From positions 1 through 16,538 of the forward strand of contig JAFGJS010000032.1 in NCBI GenBank assembly GCA_016928995.1: a stretch of DNA of 16,538 nucleotides, read 5' to 3'. The first letter of the stretch is position 1, and each line of letters starts with the position of its first letter. Source of the DNA: Candidatus Sumerlaeota bacterium. GTDB lineage: Bacteria; Sumerlaeota; Sumerlaeia; JAFGJS01. The translations under genes and the position numbers were made by a program. The notes under the pieces are model-generated. The model worked only from the letters and a program-made list of their open reading frames with translations. It searched no databases and had not been told where the DNA came from. Of the stretch, positions 8,718 to 15,130 are shown piece after piece.

Positions 8718-8743
8718 GTCTCAAAATATTAAGCCAGAGTCAA
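8715..8743 (-). promoter_or_regulatory. Possible promoter of the efflux operon
   Basis: On the minus strand TTGACT (8743-8738) is a good -35 box. At 17 bases spacing the -10 would be GACTAT (8720-8715), which is weak. TATACC, three bases further on, is a better box but at long spacing. Either -10 overlaps operator 2, as expected for a repressible promoter. No other promoter-like pair is visible between here and the repressor gene. Confidence 0.35.
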
Positions 8744-8923
8744 GGCAAATAATATCCGTTAGAGCCACAGGATTCTCAAGGAAACACATAGTATTGTTAT
8801 CAATTCAGTTATGGGTGTACTATTAAAGAGATGCCGCAGGCTTGAAAATGACCGCCTTCTGTAAGCAAAGACGACAACGCAGACTTCTGCATCGCACTCT
8901 CAGGTCGATCGATTACCGCATAC
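8718..8923. other. Intergenic region between the efflux operon promoter and the protease terminator
   Basis: Apart from the -35 box near 8740, I see no open frame, RNA gene or repeat here. It is the upstream side of the repressor gene and the downstream side of the secreted HExxH protein gene, both on the minus strand. Confidence 0.5.
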
Positions 8924-8955
8924 AAAAAAACCTGCGCGTCTTCATGACGCGCAGG
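8924..8955 (-). terminator. Rho-independent terminator of the secreted HExxH protein gene
   Basis: A perfect 10-base GC-rich stem (8931-8940 with 8946-8955, CCTGCGCGTC) closes a 5-base loop. On the minus strand it is followed immediately by seven Ts (8930-8924), the standard intrinsic terminator layout. It lies 35 bases past the stop codon at 8991. On the plus strand a T-run also follows, after about 12 bases, so weak two-way function is possible. Confidence 0.92.
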
Positions 8956-8990
8956 CTTAGATATTTTTTTTATTCAATGCAAAAAGATGG

Positions 8991-9998
8991 TCACTGAACC
9001 GACCACTGCTGATTCGAGCCGCCCCAGTAAGACCATGTGCCGACATTCGAGCCGCTGGACGTGCCATAGGCGTCAAGGCACTGGCCCGTCGAAATTGCCG
9101 GCGTGATGCGATAGTAGCCGGTGGCGACGGACGAGAACCGGAAGCGCTGCGGTGTGCCGCCCCAATAGGAATACAGCGCGATGTTCGTGCCGTTGCTCGT
9201 GCCCCAGTTCCAAACATCGGCGGAACGGTTGCCGCTCTGGGCGCTGCGAATGCTGTAGTCGCTGCCGCTGATCAAGGCAATATTCCAGCGCTGGTTGGTG
9301 TTGCTGTAATCCGTGTAAATGATCACGTTGGAGCCGTTGGTGTTGCCGACTGCGTCCATCACCTTGCTGCTGGCGCGGTTGATGATCCGTTTGTTGGTTC
9401 CGGTGAAACCGCTGCTGCTGCTCGAGGAACTGCTCGAGCTGCAATTGCTGTTGAGCCCCATGTCACACTGCATGCATTGCACAATTTGCACGTGACGCTG
9501 ACGATTGGTGGTGCTGTCCTCGCTGTCATAGTTCAGACCATAAGGCCAGAAATGCTGCGAGTCGCCATACAGCGTCGCGCTCGAACCGTCGAATGTTCGC
9601 AGTTTGGCGGTCGCATAGGAGCCGTGCCAGGAGCCGCTGTACATCAGATTCCAATAGGCCGAGTAGGTTCCCACGCCCATGGTATGAGCGATCTCATGCA
9701 TGGCGACGCGAGTATTCCGCGAGCCGCCGAATTCGATCCAGCCGTCATAGTTCGCCTGAGCCGTCGGCACGCCGGAATTATAATTGGCCCACACGTGTTT
9801 GTTGAAAGTGCCATATGTATTGTAATACGACGCGGCTTCCTGCATCGCACTCGTGATTTGAGCGGCAATCGTGGAATCGACGCCGTCCAAATTCAGCGTG
9901 TAGGTAAGTGCGGCTTGCGCTTGATTAAAAAGACCAAGACTTAATAGAATGGCGATAACCATTCCCTTCCCCTTCAACGACATCATCTGAGAACTCAT
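8991..9998 (-). CDS. Secreted HExxH (putative zinc protease) protein with poly-Ser linker and ricin-B lectin domain
   Basis: This is a 335-residue exported protein. A signal peptide (hydrophobic core about 12-24) probably ends at A29 (NQAQA). Residues 30-180 hold HEIAHTMGVGT (101-111), with two zinc-binding histidines and the catalytic glutamate. There is no histidine at the third metzincin position, where Thr111 stands instead; His149 in DSQHFWPYGLNY is a plausible third ligand. Ten serines (187-196), encoded by mixed codons, link this to a beta-trefoil domain (198-335). The trefoil has three Q-x-W type repeats: QRW 236-238, QRF 284-286 and QQW 330-332. Its likely role is to cut a glycosylated or polysaccharide-associated protein after lectin binding, but the target is unknown and activity is not proven. 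AGGAGG stands seven bases before the ATG, and a strong terminator follows. Single-gene unit. Confidence 0.88.
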   Translation of the reverse strand: MSSQMMSLKGKGMVIAILLSLGLFNQAQAALTYTLNLDGVDSTIAAQITSAMQEAASYYNTYGTFNKHVWANYNSGVPTAQANYDGWIEFGGSRNTRVAMHEIAHTMGVGTYSAYWNLMYSGSWHGSYATAKLRTFDGSSATLYGDSQHFWPYGLNYDSEDSTTNRQRHVQIVQCMQCDMGLNSNCSSSSSSSSSSGFTGTNKRIINRASSKVMDAVGNTNGSNVIIYTDYSNTNQRWNIALISGSDYSIRSAQSGNRSADVWNWGTSNGTNIALYSYWGGTPQRFRFSSVATGYYRITPAISTGQCLDAYGTSSGSNVGTWSYWGGSNQQWSVQ

Positions 9999-10513
9999 TG
10001 TGCTTCCTCCTCTAACGTTTTCATTGTTGAACTATTTAATTCTCCAAATCGCAAAACATGACAGATAAATGCACAACATATCACATGATGAGTCTATATA
10101 TAAACCCATTCAAAGACAATCCTGCGTTTCGACCTCCTTTCTTCAATGTTAAAATTAAGCCACAAAATTGAAGTGAGTTTCAGCAGACACTGAGACCTGG
10201 CGCATCGATCAAACAAATATTTTGGTGTCGCCTTCTTTAAGCAGAAAGACGCTCACACATCAATTCCGAGTCATTCATAAACATCAGCACGTGCTCAATG
10301 TATTCGCCGAGTGTGCTGATGTTCTCAAAATATCCTCGAATCATAACACAAGAAAAACATAGCGCTATTACCAGAATGAAGCATTTATCTCAAGAGCATC
10401 AGTTGATTGTCAAGCAGAAATTTCACAGACTATGCCACCGAAGATCATTTGGCGTCGACTTCCATTTCCTTCGAAAACCCGGCGCAATCCCTCCGGTCCT
10501 CCAACGACATCAG
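9999..10513. other. Intergenic region with an inverted repeat, no credible gene
   Basis: The region is AT-rich near the protease start, where its promoter must lie. TATATA-like sequence occurs near 10095-10102, but I cannot pick a confident -35/-10 pair. A perfect 11-base inverted repeat (10280-10290 with 10313-10323, arm AACATCAGCAC) spans a 22-base loop. A plus-strand open frame from 10298 has no ribosome site and no family features, so I do not call it. Confidence 0.45.
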
Positions 10514-10563
10514 AGGAGGCATTCTGTGAGAGCAATCGAAGATGTGTTGTCCTGTTTTTCTGC

Positions 10564-10592
10564 TTGACAGGCGCCCAGCCTTCGCCTTGAAT
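10564..10592 (+). promoter_or_regulatory. Probable promoter of the ylxM-ffh-rpsP-trmD operon
   Basis: A perfect -35 box TTGACA (10564-10569) is followed after exactly 17 bases by TTGAAT (10587-10592), which matches the -10 consensus at four of six positions, including the final AAT. Transcription would start near 10600, about 40 bases before the ylxM start codon. No competing pair is visible nearby. Confidence 0.6.
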
Positions 10593-10639
10593 CAACGCAA
10601 TTCGCCTGTAAAGTATTATTTCTTGACGGAATATTGATC

Positions 10640-11056
10640 ATGGCCCGGGAACAAGCTGATCCGGTCGATGAAACCGTGGAAGCGGCGAGATTGCTGGACT
10701 TTTATGGTGCGATGCTGACCGGACGGCAGCGTGAATTCATGACGCTCCATTATTGCGAGGACATGTCGTTCGGCGAAATCGGCGAGGCCTTCTCCGTCAG
10801 CCGTCAAGCCGTACACGACGCTGTGCGGCATGGGCTTGCGGCCATGCGCGAGATGGATGCGCAGCTCGGTCTGCTCGAAGATTTCTCCCAGCGCCGGGAG
10901 CGTCACATCCAGCGCATGCAGGCGCTCGAGCTGCTCCGTGAGGCGCGCGAATCGCTCGATGCGCAGGAATGGGATCACGAGGCGCTCAAGCGGCAGATGG
11001 ACAAAGTGATCATGCTGCTGGCCGACGCGCGTGACACTGATGTGACCGAAGCGTAA
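10640..11056 (+). CDS. ylxM: YlxM/UPF0122-like helix-turn-helix protein
   Basis: This 138-residue protein resembles YlxM (UPF0122, also called p13), which is encoded beside ffh in Firmicutes and is thought to act with the signal recognition particle pathway. The visible core is a sigma-70 region-4-like helix-turn-helix: LTGRQREFMTLHYCEDMSFGEIGEAFSVSR followed by QAVHDAVRHG (about residues 27-66). A charged coiled-coil-like tail (about 70-135), longer than in the roughly 110-residue Firmicute proteins, follows. I chose ATG 10640 over the in-frame TTG two codons earlier; GGA lies about ten bases upstream. It is the first gene of the operon, and position beside ffh is the main support for the name. 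A stand-alone transcription regulator with the same fold is the alternative. Confidence 0.75.
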   Translation: MAREQADPVDETVEAARLLDFYGAMLTGRQREFMTLHYCEDMSFGEIGEAFSVSRQAVHDAVRHGLAAMREMDAQLGLLEDFSQRRERHIQRMQALELLREARESLDAQEWDHEALKRQMDKVIMLLADARDTDVTEA

Positions 11057-11077
11057 TTCCGCGCAAGGAAACGGCGT

Positions 11078-11350
11078 ATGCATCTGCTCTTCGCCATTTT
11101 ACTGATCGTCGCGCTTGTCGCGCATCTAACCGCCTGGGTCCGCATCGTCTGGAAAGCTTTTGCGGTGTCAGTCAAGTGGGGCTTGGCGGTGCTGTTGCTG
11201 AACTTCACGCTGAACGCTCCGTCGGTCTGCTTCATGTACTTGGAACACCAGAGGCGGATCCGGCGTTATCTCTTCGCGCTGTTCGCGCCCTACATCGTGA
11301 TGGCGGCGGCGGCGTTATACTACATCGACTGGGGCGAGTTGCTGCGGTAG
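11078..11350 (+). CDS. Small three-helix membrane protein between ylxM and ffh
   Basis: This is a 90-residue protein I cannot assign to a family. Hydrophobic segments at about residues 2-24, 32-55 and 63-85 suggest three membrane helices. The polar link EHQRRIRR between helices 2 and 3 is likely cytoplasmic. AAGGA lies about nine bases before the ATG. The gaps to neighbours are 21 bases (ylxM stop) and 25 bases (ffh start), so it is embedded in the operon. Composition matches its neighbours, which argues for a real and resident gene. Its place between an SRP-associated HTH protein and the SRP GTPase invites a role in membrane targeting, but that is inference only. Confidence 0.75.
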   Translation: MHLLFAILLIVALVAHLTAWVRIVWKAFAVSVKWGLAVLLLNFTLNAPSVCFMYLEHQRRIRRYLFALFAPYIVMAAAALYYIDWGELLR

Positions 11351-11375
11351 AAAATAAAACGGCATCATTGCGATT

Positions 11376-12806
11376 ATGGCTTTTTCCAATCTGACAGACC
11401 GGCTGCAAGGGACGTTCAAAAAACTGCGCGGCGAGGCGCAGATCACCGAGGATAACATCAAAGACTCGGTGCGCGAGGTGAAACGCGCCCTGTTGGAAGC
11501 GGACGTCAACTTCAACGTCGTGCGCGAGTTCGTGGCGAAAACGCAGGAAAAGGCGCTGGGTGAGGAAGTCCTGCTGTCCGTCCGGCCCGGCGAGCAGTTC
11601 GTCAAGATCGTCCATGACAACCTGCAGGAAATCCTCGGCGGCGAGACGGCCACGTTCGATCTGCCCGAAGAACGGCGCAATGTGATCCTGCTGCTCGGTC
11701 TTCAGGGATCGGGCAAGACCACCTTCTCCGCGAAACTCTCGAAGTACTGGAAAGAACGCGAACTGCGCCCAATGCTCGTGGCCTGCGACGTGTACCGCCC
11801 CGCGGCCATCGAACAGCTCAAGGTCGTCGGCGGCCAGGTGGATGTGCCGGTTTTCAGCATCCCCGGCTCGCAGGACGTGGTGGAAATCGGCCGCCAGGCC
11901 ATGGATTTCGCCCGGCGCGAAAATCGCAACCTGATCATCTTCGACACCGCCGGCCGGCTGCATATCGACGAAGTCAAGATGGACGAGCTGATCGCGCTGC
12001 GCGATTTCATCAAACCGTCGTACACCTTCCTCGTCGCGGACGCGATGACCGGCCAGGACGCGGTGAACTCCGCCGAGGCCTTCAACAGCCAGGTCGGCAT
12101 CGACGGCGTGTGCCTGTCCAAACTTGACGGCGACGCCCGCGGCGGCGCGGCGCTCTCGATCAAGAACGTCACGGGCAAGCCGATCGTTTTCGCCAGCACG
12201 GGCGAAAAACTCGACGAACTGGAACTGTTCCACCCAGACCGCATGGCCAGCCGCATCCTGGGCATGGGTGACGTGCTGACGCTGGTGGAGACGGCGCAGA
12301 AGGCCTTTGATGAGAAGCAGGCTGCCGATGCGATGAAGATGAAAAACCGGCTGATGCGCGGCGAGTTCGACTTCGAGGACTTCCTGCAGCAGATGTCGAT
12401 GATCGGCCGCATGGGTTCGCTGAGCAAAATCATGAAAATGATCCCCGGTCTCAGCGGCGCGCTCAGCGATGAAGACCTGCATCAGGGCGAGGGCGAGCTC
12501 AAACGCGTCAAGCGAATCATCAACTCCATGACGCCGAAGGAGCGCCGCAATCCGCAGCTGCTCGCGGGAAGCCGCAAACTGCGCATCGCCAAGGGCGCCA
12601 GCGTGGAGGTCAGCGAGATCAACGACCTGATCAAACAGTTCAACACGATGCGCAAGCAGATGAGCATGATGATGAATACTCCGCAAGCCAAGGAGGCCTT
12701 TGGCGGCGGCGGCGGCTCGAAATTCACCAAAGCGACCAAAGAATCGCGTGATAGAAAAAAGAAGAAAAAGAAACAACAGCGCGATCAACGCAAAAAACGA
12801 AAATAA
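11376..12806 (+). CDS. ffh: Signal recognition particle GTPase Ffh (SRP54)
   Basis: Ffh binds 4.5S/SRP RNA and hydrophobic signal sequences on the ribosome and hands nascent membrane proteins to FtsY. The 476-residue protein has an N domain (1-about 90). The G domain carries P-loop GLQGSGKTT (108-116), DVYRPAAIEQL (138-148), DTAGR (190-194) and SKLDGDARGG (248-257). The methionine-rich M domain (about 325-440) carries MNKRIINSMT-type RNA-binding sequence, seen here as RIINSMTPKERRNP, and GASVEVSEINDLIKQF. The C-terminus is an unusually basic tail (about 452-476), nearly all Lys/Arg. The N-terminus MAFSNLTDRLQGTFKKLRG fixes the start, although no Shine-Dalgarno precedes it. Complete. SRP RNA is not found in this window. 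Confidence 0.99.
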   Translation: MAFSNLTDRLQGTFKKLRGEAQITEDNIKDSVREVKRALLEADVNFNVVREFVAKTQEKALGEEVLLSVRPGEQFVKIVHDNLQEILGGETATFDLPEERRNVILLLGLQGSGKTTFSAKLSKYWKERELRPMLVACDVYRPAAIEQLKVVGGQVDVPVFSIPGSQDVVEIGRQAMDFARRENRNLIIFDTAGRLHIDEVKMDELIALRDFIKPSYTFLVADAMTGQDAVNSAEAFNSQVGIDGVCLSKLDGDARGGAALSIKNVTGKPIVFASTGEKLDELELFHPDRMASRILGMGDVLTLVETAQKAFDEKQAADAMKMKNRLMRGEFDFEDFLQQMSMIGRMGSLSKIMKMIPGLSGALSDEDLHQGEGELKRVKRIINSMTPKERRNPQLLAGSRKLRIAKGASVEVSEINDLIKQFNTMRKQMSMMMNTPQAKEAFGGGGGSKFTKATKESRDRKKKKKKQQRDQRKKRK

Positions 12807-12837
12807 AGAATCACACATAATAAAACCAAAACGAAAA

Positions 12838-12856
12838 GCGACGATCTCATCGTCGC
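12838..12856 (+). promoter_or_regulatory. Hairpin directly before the rpsP ribosome binding site
   Basis: GCGACGAT (12838-12845) pairs perfectly with ATCGTCGC (12849-12856) around a 3-base loop. The AAGGAG ribosome site begins five bases later. In mRNA this gives a stable helix flanking the rpsP initiation region. It could protect the rpsP message after processing or tune its translation; no T-run follows, so it is not a terminator. Confidence 0.55.
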
Positions 12857-12874
12857 ACAGAAGGAGAACGAAAA

Positions 12875-13192
12875 ATGATCAAGATTCGCCTGACCCGCAC
12901 AGGCCGTAAAAAACACGTGTCCTATCGCATCGTGGTCGCCGATTCACGCCGCGCGCGCGACGGACGCTGCATCGAGCAAATCGGCTGGTATCAGCCGCTG
13001 AACGACCATGAGGAAAAGAATTACAAACTGGACGAAGATCGTGCGCTGTACTGGCTCAAAGCCGGCGCCGCCCCGTCCGACACCGTCCGGTCCTTGCTGC
13101 GCCAGTCCGGTCTGATGCAGAAGTATCATGACCTCAAGGTGGAACAGGCCAAGGCACGCAAGGAAAACAGGGCTGCAAAGACGGCGGAATAA
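12875..13192 (+). CDS. rpsP: 30S ribosomal protein S16
   Basis: S16 binds 16S rRNA early in 30S subunit assembly. This 105-residue protein shows the whole family pattern: [39 protein letters not shown], and [19 protein letters not shown] near the end of the conserved part. A lysine- and alanine-rich tail follows (about 82-105), a common length variation. AAGGAG stands eight bases before the ATG. The gene lies 68 bases after ffh and ahead of khpA, as in many bacteria outside the gammaproteobacteria. Confidence 0.99.
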   Translation: MIKIRLTRTGRKKHVSYRIVVADSRRARDGRCIEQIGWYQPLNDHEEKNYKLDEDRALYWLKAGAAPSDTVRSLLRQSGLMQKYHDLKVEQAKARKENRAAKTAE

Positions 13193-13234
13193 ATTCAATT
13201 GACACAAAATCATGCGCTGGATAGGCTGATTTCG

Positions 13235-13291
13235 TTTACCGGCGGAGCGACCGTTCACCGGTAAATACGCCGCATGCCCGGCATTGCGGCA
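13235..13291 (+). other. Two consecutive hairpins between rpsP and khpA
   Basis: TTTACCGG (13235-13242) pairs perfectly with CCGGTAAA (13258-13265) around a 15-base loop. Right after it, GCCGCATGCC pairs with GGCATTGCGGC, leaving one bulged T and a 3-base loop (about 13270-13291). The 197-base spacer is long for this operon. No T-run follows the second stem, so simple termination is unlikely. RNA processing, attenuation or an inserted repeat are possible. Confidence 0.5.
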
Positions 13292-13389
13292 CGAGACTGT
13301 TCCCATACAAGCGAATAAACGCCGCGCGGAAGCCAAAACCCGCGCGCTTACGAATGGTGCAAACACTTATTCAAGATGAGGTGACTACC

Positions 13390-13629
13390 GTGGATTCGAT
13401 GAAAGAATTGGTGCAGTACATGGCCGAAGCGCTCGTGGATTATCCCGACCAGGTGGAAGTCAAAGTCGTGGAGGGCGAAAACAGCATCATCCTGGAACTC
13501 AAAGTCGCCCGCGAAGACATCGGCAAGGTGATCGGCAAAGGCGGCCAAACGGCCAAGGCGATGCGCAAGATTCTCAGCGCCGTGGGCAACAAGCTGAAAA
13601 AGAAATCGCTCCTGCAGATCATCGAATAG
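13390..13629 (+). CDS. khpA: KH-domain RNA-binding protein KhpA
   Basis: This small KH protein binds RNA; in Gram-positive bacteria KhpA pairs with KhpB/Jag and affects cell-division and envelope messages. With a GTG start at 13390 it is 79 residues, the usual size. It begins MDSMKELVQYMAEALVDYPD, with the RNA-contact loop GKGG at 49-52 in DIGKVIGKGGQTAKAMRKIL. The GTG is chosen because GAGGTGA lies five bases before it. ATG 13399 (14 bases from that site) also fits the family start, while an ATG at 13354 gives an unrelated N-terminal extension. It lies between rpsP and rimM and is cotranscribed; the rimM gap is only 15 bases. No khpB is visible here. Confidence 0.95.
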   Translation: MDSMKELVQYMAEALVDYPDQVEVKVVEGENSIILELKVAREDIGKVIGKGGQTAKAMRKILSAVGNKLKKKSLLQIIE

Positions 13630-13644
13630 CATTCGAGACGCGCC

Positions 13645-14199
13645 ATGACCGCCGCACAGCCCACGCCGGATCCGAACGAGCCGATACATCTCGGCGTCTG
13701 CGGCAAACCTCATGGACTTCGCGGCGAGGTGCGCGTGAACCTGATCCGCATTACGCAGGACGAAATCCAGCGGCTCGAAACGGATCGCCTCCTGCTGATC
13801 GAACGCAGAAATCCTGAGCCCCGTGAGGTGCGCCTCACGGGGTCTCGCTTTCACCAGCAGTTCTGGCTCATCAGCCTCGAAGGCATGGAGGACCGCACCG
13901 CCGCCGAATCGCTCAATGGCGCGATCCTTGCTGTGCGCCGCGCCGACCTCTGGCCGCCTGACGAGGACGAATACTTCGAACTCGACCTGATCGGACTGAA
14001 AGCCATTGACGCCAAAACCGGCGAGTCGCTCGGCGAAGTGACCGGACTCAAAGACGGCGCTGCACACGACCTTCTGCTCATCCGTAAACCCGGCGGCAAA
14101 ACGTTTCTCGTCCCCTTTGTCGATGCCATGGTTCCCGAAGTGAACCTTGAAAAACAGATCGTCCGGCTCGATCTGCCCGAAGGATTGATTGATCTATGA
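13645..14199 (+). CDS. rimM: 16S rRNA processing protein RimM
   Basis: RimM assists maturation of the 30S head by binding S19 and 16S rRNA. The 184-residue protein has the N-terminal RimM barrel with GVCGKPHGLRGEVRV (17-31), after a short extra leader. A PRC-barrel follows, with DEDEYFELDLIGL at its start and FVPFVDAMVPEVNLEKQIVRL and DLPEGL near the end. No strong ribosome site is visible before the ATG; the 15-base distance to khpA suggests coupled translation. A perfect 10-base inverted repeat falls inside the coding sequence (13819-13842) without breaking the frame. The next gene, trmD, is separated by an inserted repeat rather than the short gap usual for this pair. Confidence 0.97.
   Translation: MTAAQPTPDPNEPIHLGVCGKPHGLRGEVRVNLIRITQDEIQRLETDRLLLIERRNPEPREVRLTGSRFHQQFWLISLEGMEDRTAAESLNGAILAVRRADLWPPDEDEYFELDLIGLKAIDAKTGESLGEVTGLKDGAAHDLLLIRKPGGKTFLVPFVDAMVPEVNLEKQIVRLDLPEGLIDL
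13819..13842. repeat. Perfect inverted repeat inside rimM
   Basis: CCCCGTGAGG (13819-13828) and CCTCACGGGG (13833-13842) are fully complementary around the 4-base loop TGCG. The stem is GC-rich and should be among the most stable hairpins in the operon mRNA. It encodes PREVRLTG-type residues between the conserved blocks of RimM, in a region that varies in the family. Confidence 0.7.
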
Positions 14200-14229
14200 G
14201 ATTCCTGAACGATCATCAAAAAGTTATTT

Positions 14230-14298
14230 TCACACCAAGGCACGAAGGCACAAAGCGTTGTTATAATTTTTCCTTTGTGCCTTCGTGCCTTTGTGTGA
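14230..14298. repeat. Palindromic intergenic repeat (CACAAAGGCACGAAGGCACAAAG type) between rimM and trmD
   Basis: Two 26-base arms (14230-14255 and 14273-14298) are complementary with one mismatch around a 17-base AT-rich loop. The core GGCACGAAGGCACAAAG belongs to a short repeat that I recall as frequent between genes in many environmental bacteria, where it is often mistranslated into spurious short proteins. It fills almost the entire rimM-trmD gap. In RNA it makes a very long hairpin without a T-run. Confidence 0.85.
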
Positions 14299-14306
14299 TT
14301 TATAAT
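14259..14306 (+). promoter_or_regulatory. Possible trmD promoters supplied by the palindromic repeat
   Basis: The repeat loop contains TGTTATAAT (14259-14267), a perfect extended -10 box. A second TATAAT lies at 14301-14306, seven to eight bases before the trmD ATG. Neither has a clear -35. trmD has no Shine-Dalgarno, so the second box could start a leaderless message. Suggestive only. Confidence 0.35.
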
Positions 14307-14313
14307 CGGTAAA

Positions 14314-15021
14314 ATGAAAATATCCATCCTTACATTATTCCCATCCATGTTCGACGGGCCGTTCACCGAGAGCATCATCAAACGCGCCGTGGACGCCGAG
14401 GTGTGCGAAATCGAGATCGTGGACATCCGCGACTTCACGCACGACAAGCATAACACCGCCGACGACACGCCATACGGCGGCGGATGCGGCATGGTGATGA
14501 AGGTCGAACCGGTCGTCGAGGCTGTCGAATCCGTGACCAAGGATAGCCCTGACGCGCGCGTGATTTACCTGTCGCCGCAAGGCCCGCGCTTCACCCAGAA
14601 CAAGGCGCGCGAACTCGCCGCGCTCCCCCACCTCGTGCTGCTCTGCGGCCACTACGAAGGGATCGACGAACGCGCATTCGAGCTCGCCGTGCACGAGGAG
14701 CTCAGCATCGGCGACTACGTGCTCACCGGCGGCGAGCTGCCCGCGATGGTCGTGGCCGACAGCGTGATCCGCCTGCTGCCGGGCGCCGTGGGCAACGACG
14801 CCTCGGTGCAAAACGACTCCTTCTGGAACGGCCTGCTCGACTGCCCGCATTACACCCGGCCCGAGGAATATCGCGGTCTGCGTGTGCCCGGCGTGCTGCT
14901 CTCCGGCCACCACGCCAAAATCGACGAATGGCGCCATCAGCAAGCCCTCGAAAAAACCCACCGCATCCGCCCCGACCTATATGAAACCTATCATTCCACC
15001 GATCCGCAGGATGAAGCCTGA
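14314..15021 (+). CDS. trmD: tRNA (guanine37-N1)-methyltransferase TrmD
   Basis: TrmD uses S-adenosylmethionine to methylate G37 of tRNAs with a G at 36, preventing +1 frameshifts. The 235-residue protein has the SPOUT knot motifs in order: RDFTHDKHNTADDTPYGGG (39-57), LSPQGPRF (86-93), CGHYEGIDER (111-120) and SIGDYVLTGGELP (131-143). Arg153 and Asp168 (in NDSF) correspond to E. coli Arg154 and catalytic Asp169, and the DCPHYTRP block follows. The N-terminus MKISILTLFP fixes the start, although no ribosome site precedes it. The usual downstream partner rplS does not follow. Confidence 0.98.
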   Translation: MKISILTLFPSMFDGPFTESIIKRAVDAEVCEIEIVDIRDFTHDKHNTADDTPYGGGCGMVMKVEPVVEAVESVTKDSPDARVIYLSPQGPRFTQNKARELAALPHLVLLCGHYEGIDERAFELAVHEELSIGDYVLTGGELPAMVVADSVIRLLPGAVGNDASVQNDSFWNGLLDCPHYTRPEEYRGLRVPGVLLSGHHAKIDEWRHQQALEKTHRIRPDLYETYHSTDPQDEA

Positions 15022-15053
15022 TCAACTGCACGAGCCGTCTCCATCTTCATTCC

Positions 15054-15081
15054 AGCATCGAGTATCGAGTATCCAGTATCT
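15054..15081. repeat. Four tandem 7-base repeats after trmD
   Basis: AGCATCG, AGTATCG, AGTATCC and AGTATCT follow one another without gaps. The pattern, read on the minus strand as GATACTCGATACTGG-like sequence, resembles a short dispersed intergenic repeat common in environmental genomes. It lies 33 bases past the trmD stop. Too short and too degenerate for a CRISPR. Confidence 0.7.
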
Positions 15082-15111
15082 TGTGAATGAAGACTATATC
15101 GCCCAATTCAC

Positions 15112-15130
15112 ACCGAATATATAATTCGGT
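15112..15130. promoter_or_regulatory. AT-loop palindrome upstream of the FG-GAP gene
   Basis: ACCGAAT (15112-15118) pairs perfectly with ATTCGGT (15124-15130) around ATATA. The site lies in the only gap between trmD and the secreted repeat protein. TATTATA-like sequence follows directly. It could be an operator or a weak terminator for the trmD operon; neither has a decisive mark. Confidence 0.35.

Noticed and set aside
9400-9440. Serine-codon run considered as a slippage-prone phase-variation tract
   Set aside because: The ten codons mix AGC, TCG, AGT and TCC, so there is no long simple repeat for slippage.
10298-10567. Plus-strand frame of 89 codons before the ylxM promoter
   Set aside because: Atypical residue content, no ribosome site at its start, and it runs across an inverted repeat; only its last 13 codons have a good ribosome site, reported separately.
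11232-12818. Long open frame (528 codons) on the minus strand opposite ffh
   Set aside because: It mirrors ffh codon by codon in a GC-rich gene, has no family resemblance and no ribosome site, and ffh is certain.
14040-14200. Search for a terminator between rimM and trmD
   Set aside because: The only hairpin is the long palindrome without a T-run; operon continuity is more likely than termination.
14380-14530. Minus-strand short frame reading through the rimM-trmD palindrome
   Set aside because: It is translation of the repeat and of antisense trmD, a known type of false gene call.
15054-15081. Tandem 7-base units considered as a CRISPR array
   Set aside because: Units are contiguous without spacers, far too short, and no cas gene is present.
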